In this document: positions 1 to 8,994 of the stretch, piece by piece | Position numbering within the stretch: the first letter of the stretch is position 1 | How the letters are laid out: every line of letters starts with the position of its first letter | Source: Roseburia sp. AM59-24XD | GTDB lineage: Bacteria; Bacillota; Clostridia; Lachnospirales; Lachnospiraceae | Direction: 5' to 3' | DNA length: 64,000 nucleotides | Assembly (NCBI RefSeq): GCF_003478445.1 | Contig: NZ_QUET01000020.1 | Span: 1-64,000, forward strand | The notes under the pieces: model-generated | Database searches by the model: none | What the model saw: only the letters and a program-made list of their open reading frames with translations | Told to the model about the DNA's origin: nothing | Made by a program: the position numbers and the translations under genes

Positions 1-244
1 CCGGCGGGTGCAAGTGCCTCTCGAAACATCCGAATCCCACCTTGGGGCGAATACGGAAGGATGTGTTTATCAAAAATCAAAGCAGCAAAGCAATTAGTCT
101 TTTCGAAATCCGTAAGTGACAAGACAATTTTTTAGTCACAGTTCACGGATTTTTAATGCATTGGCAGGCAAAATGCCATTGCAAGCAACCGGACATAAGA
201 AATATTATGGGCATACATCAATTTGAGGTATGGGAAGTCTTAGT
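1..244. mobile_element. Right part of a palindromic MITE-like element (copy 1), cut by window edge
   Basis: This stretch matches, with many substitutions, the right half of the 535-bp element at 1398-1932: shared blocks include the stretch around AATCCCACC and the end block ACATAAGAAATATTATGGGC. It finishes with GGTATGGGAAGTCTTAGT at 227-244, the same terminal repeat as the complete copy. The left half lies outside the window. No coding capacity is apparent. I infer that it is a non-autonomous mobile element; no transposase is visible. Confidence 0.7.
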
Positions 245-292
245 AATATGATAAGTTGCCCGTGATATTACATATTGTTTAAATTATAACGA

Positions 293-335
293 CAAAAAGG
301 ACAGCGGTGTAAATTGTTCACCACTGTCCTTTCTC
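293..335. terminator. Hairpin between the element and proB
   Basis: GGACAGCGGTG and CACCACTGTCC form a stem with a loop of about nine bases, with A-rich sequence before it and T-rich sequence after it. The symmetry would allow termination from either side. Confidence 0.5.
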
Positions 336-345
336 TATTTTCACA

Positions 346-387
346 AAAGCTCTGTGCCGGATAAAATGCATCCAACACAGAGCTTTA
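346..387 (-). terminator. proB transcription terminator
   Basis: AAAGCTCTGTG and CACAGAGCTTT pair around a 19-base loop, just beyond the proB stop codon. Read on the minus strand, the stem is followed by TTTTG. This fits an intrinsic terminator for proB. Confidence 0.6.
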
Positions 388-391
388 TCAT

Positions 392-1180
392 TTACTGCTT
401 CGCAAATATGGTTCCTACCGGTTTATCCTCAAACAGATCATACAGCTTGCGCGGATTCTTTCCGTTCATAAGCACCACGTCAATATCGGCAGCATGTGCG
501 ATCTCAACCGCCTTTATCTTCGTTGCCATTCCACCGGTTCCCAGTGCCGATCCGGCACCTCCCGCAAGATCTCTGATATCGTCCGTAATCCTGCCGACCT
601 CCGGGATCAGTCTGGCGTCCTCATGGACATGCGGATCCTTATCATACAGACCATCAATATCAGACATGATCACCAGCAGATCTGCATTGGCGATCGTTGC
701 AACATTGGCTGCAAGAGAATCATTCTCTCCCACCTCAAGCTCCAGCTCATCGATCGCTACCGTATCATTCTCATTGACGATCGGGATCACTCCCTGTGAC
801 AAAAGACGTTCCATCGAATTCACAACATGCTGTCTGCGGTCCTCCAGAAGCACATATTTGGTCAGAAGCACCTGCGCCACAACAATACTGTATTCGGCAA
901 AAAATTTATCGTACATATACATCAGCTCACACTGTCCCACCGCAGCGCATGCCTGCTTGCCCGGCGTATCCTGCGGTCGTTTGGTCATTCCAAGCTTTCC
1001 CATGCCAAGCGCGATCGCTCCGCTGGACACCAGCACAATCTCATGACCGGCATTCTGAAGATCTGCAAGGGTCTTGACCAGATTCTCCACACGGCGGATA
1101 TTTAATCGTCCGGTACGGTGTGTTAATGTAGAGGTTCCCACCTTTACAACGACTCTTTTTCTCTCACTGATTTTTCTCAC
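392..1180 (-). CDS. proB: Glutamate 5-kinase
   Basis: Phosphorylates glutamate to glutamyl 5-phosphate with ATP, the first step of proline synthesis in the cytosol. The 262-residue protein begins with the amino-acid-kinase glycine loop (VVKVGTSTLT), continues with SSGAIALGMG and a VNENDTVA segment, and ends after the TGGMATKIKA nucleotide-binding motif. It lacks the C-terminal PUA domain found in the E. coli enzyme; short forms are common in Firmicutes. The start is GTG at 1180, eight bases after AGGAG. A promoter lies at 1283-1311 and a terminator follows. proA is not in the window, so the partner enzyme must be encoded elsewhere. Both sides carry copies of the same palindromic element. Confidence 0.95.
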   Translation of the reverse strand: MRKISERKRVVVKVGTSTLTHRTGRLNIRRVENLVKTLADLQNAGHEIVLVSSGAIALGMGKLGMTKRPQDTPGKQACAAVGQCELMYMYDKFFAEYSIVVAQVLLTKYVLLEDRRQHVVNSMERLLSQGVIPIVNENDTVAIDELELEVGENDSLAANVATIANADLLVIMSDIDGLYDKDPHVHEDARLIPEVGRITDDIRDLAGGAGSALGTGGMATKIKAVEIAHAADIDVVLMNGKNPRKLYDLFEDKPVGTIFAKQ

Positions 1181-1282
1181 GTCTGTTCTCCTCTTCTATC
1201 GGTTCTGTGACATCCCCACTGATATCACTTGTACATCTTCCGAAGCACAGCTCGCATATCTTCCGGTAAATATCACCCGTCT

Positions 1283-1311
1283 ATCTTACCCCCTGCAATA
1301 ACACTCGTCAA
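1283..1311 (-). promoter_or_regulatory. Sigma-A type promoter for proB
   Basis: On the minus strand TTGACG is followed after 17 bases by TAAGAT, about 100 bases ahead of the proB GTG. Spacing and hexamers fit a housekeeping promoter. Confidence 0.6.
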
Positions 1312-1397
1312 TAGAAATTCCACAGAAAAATATTTTCACATTCCCCTGTCAGGAACTTCTGCAATTTCACAAAATACGCTGCCTTTGTGTCTTACTG

Positions 1398-1932
1398 ACT
1401 AAGACTTCCCATACCTCAAATTGATGTGTGCCCATAATATTTCTTATGTATTGTAAATTTCATTGTGATTTTTGCCTCTGAATTTAACTAACTCTGGGAG
1501 ACCGTGCCTGAAAATTGACGCAGATCGTTAGGTTTTCTGCAAAATCTTTGCTTTGCAATGTTTCGATGAAATACGTGTCTGGACGACTGAGCCTCATGGG
1601 TGGGCTCAGCTATTTCAGTGGGCACGCTTTCGCTACATTGCGCTACGCAACACTACATAGCACCTTAAAAAACAAGGTGCAAGTAGTGGCGAGCGCAAGT
1701 GCCCTTTGAAACACCTGAATCCCACCCTGAGGCGAGTACGGAAAGACACGTTCATCAAACATCGAAACAGCAAAGCATTTAGATTTTGCGAAAACCGTAG
1801 AACGACAAGTCAATTTTCAGGCACGATCTCCCAGAGATTTTAAGAATCTATATGGCAAAAATCACTTTCAAACGTTATTGACATAAGAAATATTATGGGC
1901 GGATTTCTATCCTTGGTATGGGAAGTCTTAGT
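1398..1932. mobile_element. Complete 535-bp palindromic MITE-like element (copy 2)
   Basis: The ends are inverted copies (ACTAAGACTTCCCATACC at 1398 and its complement at 1915-1932), and the similarity continues inward through CATAATATTTCTTATGT. The two halves stay complementary almost to the centre: examples are 1497-1520 with its partner near 1808-1832, and the central stem CACTAC...GTAGTG at 1651-1688. A single strand could therefore fold into one long hairpin. TACTG occurs directly outside both ends (1393-1397 and 1933-1937), as a 5-bp target duplication would. No transposase gene is present, so movement would need an enzyme supplied in trans. It sits between proB and an ABC permease gene. 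Confidence 0.8.
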
Positions 1933-2802
1933 TACTGATAATAATGCTGCAGGCGGCGTACTGTAAGAACAAAAAAAAACTGCCGAAAGAAGAAGCTGCA
2001 GGAGAACACTGATCATGCACCAATGTGTCAAAATCCCCTGTGGCAGTGTTCCAAGTACATTCAGAAGCCGTTCAAATTTCACGGTATATCCCATATGGCC
2101 CATCAGAAGAGAAGCCAACGTCACAAGCGGATTTACCAGCAAAAGAAGTACAAAAGTGCTCACCGGACTGACCCCTGCCGGATGTCCACCGCTGCTTTTG
2201 CGCAGAATATAAACAACCGCCACAATAAGGATCGTGCCGATGCCCGCCCCCATTGCCGCCAGATACGACCTGATTCCTGCCGTGTCTGTTTTCCGGCTTA
2301 AGGCAGACAGGTAAACACCAATGCTTCCGGTAAATACAGACTCCACCGCAAGCACCAGTAAAAGCTCCAGCAAATGGCGCTTCTCAACGCCTCCGATCAC
2401 AAATACCAGAGACAAAAACGGCATTCCGGCCACAATAAACAAAAGGGTCAGACAGATGGAAGACAACATCTTACCCGCAACGATCCGAAACGGCTTCAGA
2501 GGCGATGCCATCAGAAGCTCCATCGTGCGATCCTCCCATTCCGAGGCAATGCTTGCTGCCGCAAAGGAGGGCACCAGTAAAAGAACCGTGCTGCCAAGAA
2601 TGCCCGCCAGCACCAGATACACATAGGCGATCCCGGAGTAATCCATCACATGATTCCAGCCGTTCCGGAGTGCGATCCCATAGCCGGTCCCTGAAACAGC
2701 CAGAAGAAGCAGCTCATACGCTGCCAGCCAGACATAAAACCGCCTTGACCCCGCATAGCGTTTCATCTCTTCCCGCAAAATCGGATTAAGCTTAAACTTC
2801 AT
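1840..2802 (-). CDS. ABC-2 type transporter permease (3' end probably frameshifted)
   Basis: Integral membrane subunit of an ABC transporter, with about six hydrophobic segments starting near residue 25. ATG at 2802 is chosen because GGAGGTG lies six bases ahead. The partner ATPase ends 56 bases upstream. As written, the reading frame runs through the edge of the mobile element and ends at 1840 with a hydrophilic tail. At 1971-1979 there is a run of nine A (T on the coding strand). With one more base the protein would end ...LFLQYAACSIIISN with a stop at 1928-1930, exactly at the element boundary, and would close a hydrophobic helix. I think that is the true end. Substrate unknown. Confidence 0.8.
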   Translation of the reverse strand: MKFKLNPILREEMKRYAGSRRFYVWLAAYELLLLAVSGTGYGIALRNGWNHVMDYSGIAYVYLVLAGILGSTVLLLVPSFAAASIASEWEDRTMELLMASPLKPFRIVAGKMLSSICLTLLFIVAGMPFLSLVFVIGGVEKRHLLELLLVLAVESVFTGSIGVYLSALSRKTDTAGIRSYLAAMGAGIGTILIVAVVYILRKSSGGHPAGVSPVSTFVLLLLVNPLVTLASLLMGHMGYTVKFERLLNVLGTLPQGILTHWCMISVLLQLLLSAVFFCSYSTPPAALLSVTKTSHTKDRNPPIIFLMSITFESDFCHIDS

Positions 2803-2858
2803 CCGTATCACCTCCATTTTCCAAAAACTTCTTTTCGGCCATCTCCCTATCCCCCTGA

Positions 2859-3779
2859 TCAGTTCTCCTCTGTCATTTTCCAGAAGGACGTCTCCAGATC
2901 GCTTTTCCTTCGCTGAAACGAGATCAGTTCGACATCATTTTCCACAAGACGCCGCAATATCCTTGTCTGATCCTCCTGCGTTCCCCGAAAGCCCGCGAGG
3001 ATCCTGCCGCCATCAATCGAGATCCTTGTCACCGTCTCCTCCTGCTTCAGCACCTCTACGGCTCCGGCACAGTTTTCTGCCACCAGAAGCTCCAGCGGAT
3101 TCGTCTGATTGATCTGTTCCGAGATTTCCTCTAACGATCCCTGCACGGCAATTGCCCCATTCTGGAGAATTCCCAGAAACGCACCACTCCCCGCCAGAGG
3201 CGAGAAACCGGCAGAGGTAACCAGAACGGCTTTCCCTGTATCCTGAAGCAGATGAAGCAGTTCATCCAACACCGGTCTCTTCCCTGCGTCAATGCCATGA
3301 TAGAAATCATCCAAAACAAGTACATCCGGTTCTCTCAGCATGCATCTCACTAAGGCCAGCTGTTTCTTTTCGTGTGGTGCCAGTTCCGCCACCGGCACCA
3401 CCTCCATCCCGTCCATTCTGTACGCCGGAAGCAATTCCTGCATTCGCCGGTCGATCCGGTATCCGGATATTCCATACAGTCCGCCATAATATTCCAGATA
3501 CTCCGCCACGGTCATATCACGATATCTTCCAAACTCTGCAGGGACATAGCCGACCAGCCCCGCAGCACCCTCTCCGTCGATCCGCACCTCCGGGGTTCCT
3601 GCCAGGATTTCTCCTCCCTCAAACGGAATAAGCCCCGCAACCATCCGGCAAAGTGTTGTCTTCCCAGCGCCGTGTGCACCGATCACGCCAAATATCTCAC
3701 CATTTGCCACCTCCAGATTCAGATCCTCCAGCAAATATTTCCTCTGATAGATTTTTGATACCTGATGTATCTTCAGCAT
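2859..3779 (-). CDS. ABC transporter ATP-binding protein
   Basis: Cytosolic ATPase that should pair with the downstream ABC-2 permease. Walker A is degenerate (GAHGAGKTT, residues about 37-45). In place of the usual LSGGQ signature it has a weak LAPHEKKQLAL. Walker B is VLVLDD, where the usual catalytic glutamate after the aspartates is replaced (DDF). The C-terminal third resembles the regulatory tail of BcrA/NatA-like subunits. Its ribosome site GGAGG lies within the last codons of the preceding gene, so the two are probably translated together. The weakened signature and missing glutamate suggest low or non-canonical ATP hydrolysis. Confidence 0.85.
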   Translation of the reverse strand: MLKIHQVSKIYQRKYLLEDLNLEVANGEIFGVIGAHGAGKTTLCRMVAGLIPFEGGEILAGTPEVRIDGEGAAGLVGYVPAEFGRYRDMTVAEYLEYYGGLYGISGYRIDRRMQELLPAYRMDGMEVVPVAELAPHEKKQLALVRCMLREPDVLVLDDFYHGIDAGKRPVLDELLHLLQDTGKAVLVTSAGFSPLAGSGAFLGILQNGAIAVQGSLEEISEQINQTNPLELLVAENCAGAVEVLKQEETVTRISIDGGRILAGFRGTQEDQTRILRRLVENDVELISFQRRKSDLETSFWKMTEEN

Positions 3780-3781
3780 AC

Positions 3782-6136
3782 TTAGTCACCTCCGACCAGA
3801 ATATTCCTTGCGTCTCCTTCGTTTAACACCGTCTGTCCGCCAATGGAAATACGCAGCATAATACCGGTTTCTCCGTATTTCGGGCAGCCAATATTCTCAA
3901 TGCCTCCCAGCATATTCTGCTGTTTTGCTTTCCGGACATCATACCACCCGGATATCTCCTGTTCCTCCGGGACAAATCCATAAAAAAACGTCTCGGTCGT
4001 TCCCATTTTCTTCATGCACACTTCCAGAAGAGCCCATCGTCTCTTCTTCTGCTCACCGGTCAGCGTTCTTTTCGCCGTATCCGTAAATAACTTATCTGCC
4101 AGACGCTCGTAGTTGCCGCTGTAATCATTGACCCAGTAACGTTTCAGGTAATGATTTTCCTTTAACAGATACGTCTTCTGATCCGCAATATCCCCAAGCT
4201 GATAAATCACTCCATTGTGGTAGATCATACAATCCTCGAGGTCACTGCCCGAGCGGTTTTCCAGTCTGCCAAGAAGGTGCATATTTAACACGGACAGATC
4301 CACCTTGATCGAGCCGTCAAGCCGCACCGAATCCTGACTCAGGAGATTGGTTCCCTCAAACGACGGTGCCTGTTCCACCTGAAGCGTTGTCTTTCCTTCT
4401 CCCTGGCTCAGACGCGTTTTCTTCTGTCCATCTGCCTGTTCCTGTGAGCTTTCCATAACCGGACCTCCATCCACGGAAAGCTCATAGCTTCCTGTCTCAT
4501 CATGGATCAGCCGGAAATGACATTCCAGCATGCCGGTTCCCTCACTGTCCACCTCGATCTGATTCAGGTAATTAATGCATTGCCCCTCCAGTCTCGTGCT
4601 CGTGCCGATCAGGTAGATCAGTACCGCAAACAACCCCGATGCCGCCGGGATCATCCCCCAGACTGCCATACGATGTCTCGACCGTTTCATCAGATAATAA
4701 AATACCGGACTCGTAAGCACAATATAGACAATCAGAAAAACAATATAAAACCGCAGATTCGGCAACTTGTTCCAGTCGGTCACGGCCAGCCCGTCTTCAT
4801 AGATCTGTTCTGTCTCTCCGCCATCCCTTTTATATTCTCTCAGCCGTCCCTCCTGCTCACTAAAATCCTTCCATATAATGTTGCGGATCCGGCTTCCCTG
4901 CACATCCCAATACTGTGAGGAAAGACCTAACGATACACCGCTTATGATCACACGTCCTCTTCCTGTTTTTTTCTCCTGAAGTATCACCTTTCCCTTCCTT
5001 GTTTTCAAAAGTGCTTTGCCACCGGTCACCTCCAGCTCCTGCAGTTCCCTGTGAACTCTTTTGAAAAAAACATTCTCCCTGACTGCAGCTTTCTCCACAT
5101 CCGTCAGCTTCATCGACAGGAAATCATCCAGCATACTCTGTGTAAAATAACCACTCAGATAGTGATAGATCTCTCCCTCCGGCCGGATACATTCGTCAGA
5201 TTTCTCCAAATCCGAAATGTCATTTTTCCATTTCTTATATATTGCACCCGAAAGGTTCTTTTTAAGGAACCTCTTGACCTCCTGCTGCTTCTGTTTTGCA
5301 GCCTCCCGCACTGCTTCCTCCCGTATCTGCTTCATATCCTTTTCCGTCACGCCAAATGCCGTAGCAATGTCATAGCTGCCCTGCTTTTTCCACTCAAACA
5401 GCTTCCCGCGAAACGGGGAGATTTCTCTTGCCTGACCGGAGTCTGCTAACACCAATATACCTCCGTTTCGAACCCAGTTGATGATCGCACGCACCTGCGC
5501 TTCCTGCAGCGTCTGAAGATCTATATCACTGGCGATCAGTACGTCCAGCCAGTCCAGACCGCGAAAATCCTCCGGCAGCTCCTCCCCGGACAGATATGTT
5601 ACATTCGTACCGCTCTCCTCCATGTAACGCATCCTGTCCTTCTTCCGGCTGCAGATACCGACATATTTTCCATCGGTTTCCATGTCAACATCCGTCCATA
5701 TCACACCGGAATATAACACCTGACCGTCTTCCCCCAAAAAGGTAAGCTTAAAGGATCCCTTTTCCGTCTGTACCGGCAGATAAAGCTTCAGCGATTTGCT
5801 GCCGGAATGCGCCAGTTCAAATTGCTTTTCATAGACGGTGCCGTTTTTGATGCCGACAGGCTTTACACGCAGCACTCCTGAAAATCTATCCCCCAGATTC
5901 CGGACATTGGCCGTAAGCTGTGTATACCTGCCGTACCGTATCTTTGTCGCTGCACCGATCTGAATCTCCGCATGGACATTTCCTCTGGTAAACACAGCCA
6001 TTTTATTGGAGGAGATCACATTATCGTTTCTCTGTCCCACCCTCCTGCTGCCAAGCCTGTCCAGAAACACAAGACAGAGAATGACCATCGCCGCGATCAA
6101 AAGAACTTTTCCTATATGCATTAAACGTTTTCTCAA
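3782..6136 (-). CDS. Large membrane-anchored protein of an ABC operon, GldG-like layout
   Basis: I do not recognise a named family. It has 784 residues: an N-terminal membrane segment (about 9-27), a beta-rich extracytoplasmic part (50-150), a glutamine-amidotransferase-like fold (about 155-240, with LDVLIASD and GGILVLADSG), a lysine-rich helical insert (265-310), two membrane helices (462-482 and 490-511), and a beta-rich C-terminal domain. The layout recalls auxiliary proteins encoded beside ABC-2 transporters (GldG type). The start is TTG at 6136, ten bases after GGAGG, overlapping the kinase stop (TTGA). It lies between the kinase and the ATPase genes, so a role as the transporter's outer or sensing subunit is inferred. 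Confidence 0.6.
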   Translation of the reverse strand: MRKRLMHIGKVLLIAAMVILCLVFLDRLGSRRVGQRNDNVISSNKMAVFTRGNVHAEIQIGAATKIRYGRYTQLTANVRNLGDRFSGVLRVKPVGIKNGTVYEKQFELAHSGSKSLKLYLPVQTEKGSFKLTFLGEDGQVLYSGVIWTDVDMETDGKYVGICSRKKDRMRYMEESGTNVTYLSGEELPEDFRGLDWLDVLIASDIDLQTLQEAQVRAIINWVRNGGILVLADSGQAREISPFRGKLFEWKKQGSYDIATAFGVTEKDMKQIREEAVREAAKQKQQEVKRFLKKNLSGAIYKKWKNDISDLEKSDECIRPEGEIYHYLSGYFTQSMLDDFLSMKLTDVEKAAVRENVFFKRVHRELQELEVTGGKALLKTRKGKVILQEKKTGRGRVIISGVSLGLSSQYWDVQGSRIRNIIWKDFSEQEGRLREYKRDGGETEQIYEDGLAVTDWNKLPNLRFYIVFLIVYIVLTSPVFYYLMKRSRHRMAVWGMIPAASGLFAVLIYLIGTSTRLEGQCINYLNQIEVDSEGTGMLECHFRLIHDETGSYELSVDGGPVMESSQEQADGQKKTRLSQGEGKTTLQVEQAPSFEGTNLLSQDSVRLDGSIKVDLSVLNMHLLGRLENRSGSDLEDCMIYHNGVIYQLGDIADQKTYLLKENHYLKRYWVNDYSGNYERLADKLFTDTAKRTLTGEQKKRRWALLEVCMKKMGTTETFFYGFVPEEQEISGWYDVRKAKQQNMLGGIENIGCPKYGETGIMLRISIGGQTVLNEGDARNILVGGD

Positions 6137-7317
6137 AATTCTGCATCCTCCGTCTCATTCTGCCATGGAAGGAATATCTCAAATATAGTTCCCTGCAGAC
6201 TGCTTTGTGCCGTGATACTGCCGCCATGCAGCACAATGATCTCCCTCGCAATATTCAGTCCCAGTCCGGTTCCTCCTGTCTGAGGTGACCTTGCTCCTTC
6301 TACCCGGTAAAAACGTTCAAAGATCATATCCAGACTTTCCTCCGGAATGATCAGTCCATAATTCGTTACAGACAACACGATCCCATCTCTCTCCTGCAGA
6401 CAGATCCGGATCTGCTTGCCATCCTTTCCGTACTTGACGGCATTGCTTAAAAGATTCTGCACTGCCCGCGCCATCAGGTCCGGATCCACCGCAAGTTCCA
6501 GACTTTTCCATGCACTGTCAAAGCTGCAATGCAGCTCATTATCCTCCATGAGCGGATAAAATTCTTCGACCATCTGCTCGATCAGCTTTACAAAATCAAC
6601 CTGCTTACGGTGCAGCGTGATCTCCCCGCTCATCAGCTTCGTATAATCAAAAAGATCCTGTATCAGTCCCTCCAGCCGGTCAGCCTTTCGAAGGGCAACC
6701 TCCGTAAAATGCTGTCTCTGCGCAGCGTCATATTTGTCGGTATCCATCATCAGATTCAGATAGCCGCTTAAAGAGGTAAGAGGTGTCCTTAAATCATGTG
6801 CCAGACAGGCGATCATCTCCTTATTGGTCTGCAGTGCCTCTCTCTCCGCATCCATCAGCCTGGTAAGTTCCTCCGTCATCTCATTGACGGAGCGGGCGAT
6901 CTCCCCGATCTCATCCTGTCGTTTCACCGGAAGTCTTCGCGGTTGTTCCATGGTCATGGATGAAATGCCCGCCGCCAGATCCGAAAGGTCACCGGTCAGT
7001 CCTCTTGTCAGAAACAGAAAATAGATCACAAAAAGAAACAGTCCCGCAAGAATACCCACTACAGCTATCGTATAAAAACTGTCGCTTCCAAGCTGCTCCA
7101 GATGACGAAAAACCCCTGACATTGTGTTCCCCGCACCCTGTCCATGTGAAAGACTGTCCTGTGTATAGACTGCATCCTGTCTGGATACCCCAAGCACCGT
7201 AGACATCAGATACAGAAGCATCGCGAGAATACTCTCTGTCACTCCGGCAAGCAGCAGACTCGCCGCCCCATACAATACAAGCTTCAGTCTCAGGCTCTTC
7301 CAAATACTATGCTTCAA
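6133..7317 (-). CDS. Membrane sensor histidine kinase
   Basis: Two-component sensor: membrane helices at about 12-36 and 82-104 enclose a short extracellular loop of some 45 residues, followed by HAMP (105-157), the phospho-accepting helix with AHDLRTPL (His174), and a C-terminal ATPase domain with NLLSNAVKYG and GGTGLGLNIA. The short loop suggests sensing at or in the membrane. The start appears to be TTG at 7317, overlapping the response-regulator stop. The end overlaps the start of the 784-residue protein. This pair probably controls the ABC operon in which it lies. Confidence 0.92.
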   Translation of the reverse strand: MKHSIWKSLRLKLVLYGAASLLLAGVTESILAMLLYLMSTVLGVSRQDAVYTQDSLSHGQGAGNTMSGVFRHLEQLGSDSFYTIAVVGILAGLFLFVIYFLFLTRGLTGDLSDLAAGISSMTMEQPRRLPVKRQDEIGEIARSVNEMTEELTRLMDAEREALQTNKEMIACLAHDLRTPLTSLSGYLNLMMDTDKYDAAQRQHFTEVALRKADRLEGLIQDLFDYTKLMSGEITLHRKQVDFVKLIEQMVEEFYPLMEDNELHCSFDSAWKSLELAVDPDLMARAVQNLLSNAVKYGKDGKQIRICLQERDGIVLSVTNYGLIIPEESLDMIFERFYRVEGARSPQTGGTGLGLNIAREIIVLHGGSITAQSSLQGTIFEIFLPWQNETEDAEF

Positions 7318-8011
7318 TCTTATATCCCACTCCCCAGACCGTTTTGATGATCTGAGCCTTTCTCTGTCTTCCCTCCAGCTTCTCCCGGAGTCTCCGGATA
7401 TGCACCATCACCGTGTTACTCATGTCGTAGCTTTTCTCTTTCCATACCTTTTCAAAAATCTCATCGGTACTGAATATCTGACCCGGATGGGATGCTAACA
7501 GATACAGTATCTCAAACTCCAGATGCGTCAGATGTACCTGCCTTCCAAAGGCTTCCACCGCATGAAGGCTTTTGTCAATGTGTAAATTTTCCAGGCGGAT
7601 CTCATCGGTGCGCTCCGCCGGATCCTGTACACCGAACTTCTGATAACGCCGTAACTGGGACTTTACACGGGCGGCAAGCTCTCCCGTCTGAAATGGCTTT
7701 GTCACATAATCATCCGCTCCGATCCCAAGACCTGCCACCTTGTCTGCCTCGGAATCCTTCGCGCTCAGCATGATCACCGGGATCATACTGACCTCGCGGA
7801 TCTTCTCACAGACATGGATTCCGTCAATGCCCGGCATCATAATATCAAGAATCGCCAGATCGATCTTCTCCCTCGCAAAAACCTGCAGTGCTTCCCTTCC
7901 ATCATATGCTTTATAAACACGAAAGCCTTCCTCGGCAAGATGGATCTCCACAAGCTCTGCGATATCCGGATCATCGTCCGCCACAAGGATCGTTGCCATG
8001 CCTTCCCCCAT
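7307..8011 (-). CDS. OmpR/PhoB-family response regulator
   Basis: Receiver domain with the acidic pocket (ADDD at residues 11-14), phospho-acceptor Asp56 in LAILDIMMPG, and the conserved lysine in YVTKPF. A winged-helix DNA-binding domain follows (about 135-232, ending VWGVGYKIEA). The start is ATG at 8011, eight bases after AGGAGG. First gene of a run: regulator, kinase, 784-residue protein, ATPase, permease. It likely activates or represses this operon and should be phosphorylated by the overlapping kinase. Confidence 0.93.
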   Translation of the reverse strand: MGEGMATILVADDDPDIAELVEIHLAEEGFRVYKAYDGREALQVFAREKIDLAILDIMMPGIDGIHVCEKIREVSMIPVIMLSAKDSEADKVAGLGIGADDYVTKPFQTGELAARVKSQLRRYQKFGVQDPAERTDEIRLENLHIDKSLHAVEAFGRQVHLTHLEFEILYLLASHPGQIFSTDEIFEKVWKEKSYDMSNTVMVHIRRLREKLEGRQRKAQIIKTVWGVGYKIEA

Positions 8012-8148
8012 ACTTGTTCCTCCTTCTGCACTGTCTCACGAAATCAGCGCCACAAAATCAAAATACCCACAGGATATATTCTATTATAGAATACCACATC
8101 CTGCAGGTATCATAAATTACAAATTTATTAAGATTCTTCCCCGGCTCC

Positions 8149-8979
8149 TTACTCCTTCCGAAGCTTGCGGAGCATGGCAATCTCATTGGTATATCCCTCA
8201 TCATCGTTTGGCGTCTCCAGAATAAACGGAAGCTCCTTAAGTGCCGGATGATTGATGATCCTTGTGATCGCCTCAAGTCCCAGATGTCCCTGACCGATCT
8301 TCTCGTGACGGTCCTTGTGTGCACCGAGCGGGTTCATGCTGTCATTTAAATGAATTGCCTTTAAGCGGTCCAGTCCGATCACCTGATCAAACTCATTTAA
8401 TACATCATCCAGATGATCGACAACATCATAGCCGCCATCCCAGATATGACAGGTATCCAGACAGACACCCAGCTTATCATCAAGGTCAACCAGGTCGATG
8501 ATCCGGCGAAGCTCCTCAAAGCTTCTTCCGACCTCGCTGCCCTTCCCTGCCATCGTCTCCAGCAGCACCGTCGTGGTCTGCTCCTCAAACAGTGCTCCGT
8601 TGAGCGCCTCCGCGATCATTTCGATCCCCTGCTCTGCACCCTGTCCCACATGAGAACCCGGATGGAAATTATAATAATTGCCCGGCAGGTAATCCATTCT
8701 CTTCAGATCGTCCTGAAACATCTCCATCGAAAAGCTTCTGACATTCTCCTTGGCAGCGCAGAGATTCATCGTGTACGGTGCATGTGCGACCAGTTTACCA
8801 AAATGATGCTCCTCCATCAGTGCGAGCAGCTTATCCACATCTGCCGGATCAATCTCCTTTGCCTTACCGCCACGGGGATTCCTTGTGAAAAAGGCAAATG
8901 TGTTGGCACCAAGCTTTAACGCCTGCTTTCCCATTGCCTCAAAGCCCTTTGATGCAGAAATATGTGAACCAATATACAT
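8149..8979 (-). CDS. nfo: Endonuclease IV (AP endonuclease)
   Basis: Cuts DNA 5' of abasic sites in base excision repair; a cytosolic zinc enzyme with a TIM-barrel fold. At 276 residues it has the family's usual length. Visible signatures include GSHISASKG at the N-terminus, the metal-ligand stretches HAPYTMNL and [31 protein letters not shown], and [17 protein letters not shown]. The start is ATG after AAAGGAGG. It lies 15 bases beyond the citrate synthase stop codon, so the two are probably co-transcribed. Confidence 0.97.
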   Translation of the reverse strand: MYIGSHISASKGFEAMGKQALKLGANTFAFFTRNPRGGKAKEIDPADVDKLLALMEEHHFGKLVAHAPYTMNLCAAKENVRSFSMEMFQDDLKRMDYLPGNYYNFHPGSHVGQGAEQGIEMIAEALNGALFEEQTTTVLLETMAGKGSEVGRSFEELRRIIDLVDLDDKLGVCLDTCHIWDGGYDVVDHLDDVLNEFDQVIGLDRLKAIHLNDSMNPLGAHKDRHEKIGQGHLGLEAITRIINHPALKELPFILETPNDDEGYTNEIAMLRKLRKE

Positions 8980-8994
8980 TGTCAGCCTCCTTTA

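Noticed and set aside
354..1046. Long open frame antisense to proB
   Set aside because: Composition is that of a shadow frame, Ser/Pro/Ile-rich, with no domain; proB on the other strand is certain.
1515..1709. 64-residue protein inside the palindromic element
   Set aside because: It lies across the central hairpin, lacks a ribosome site, and its sequence follows from the palindrome, so it is not supported as a gene.
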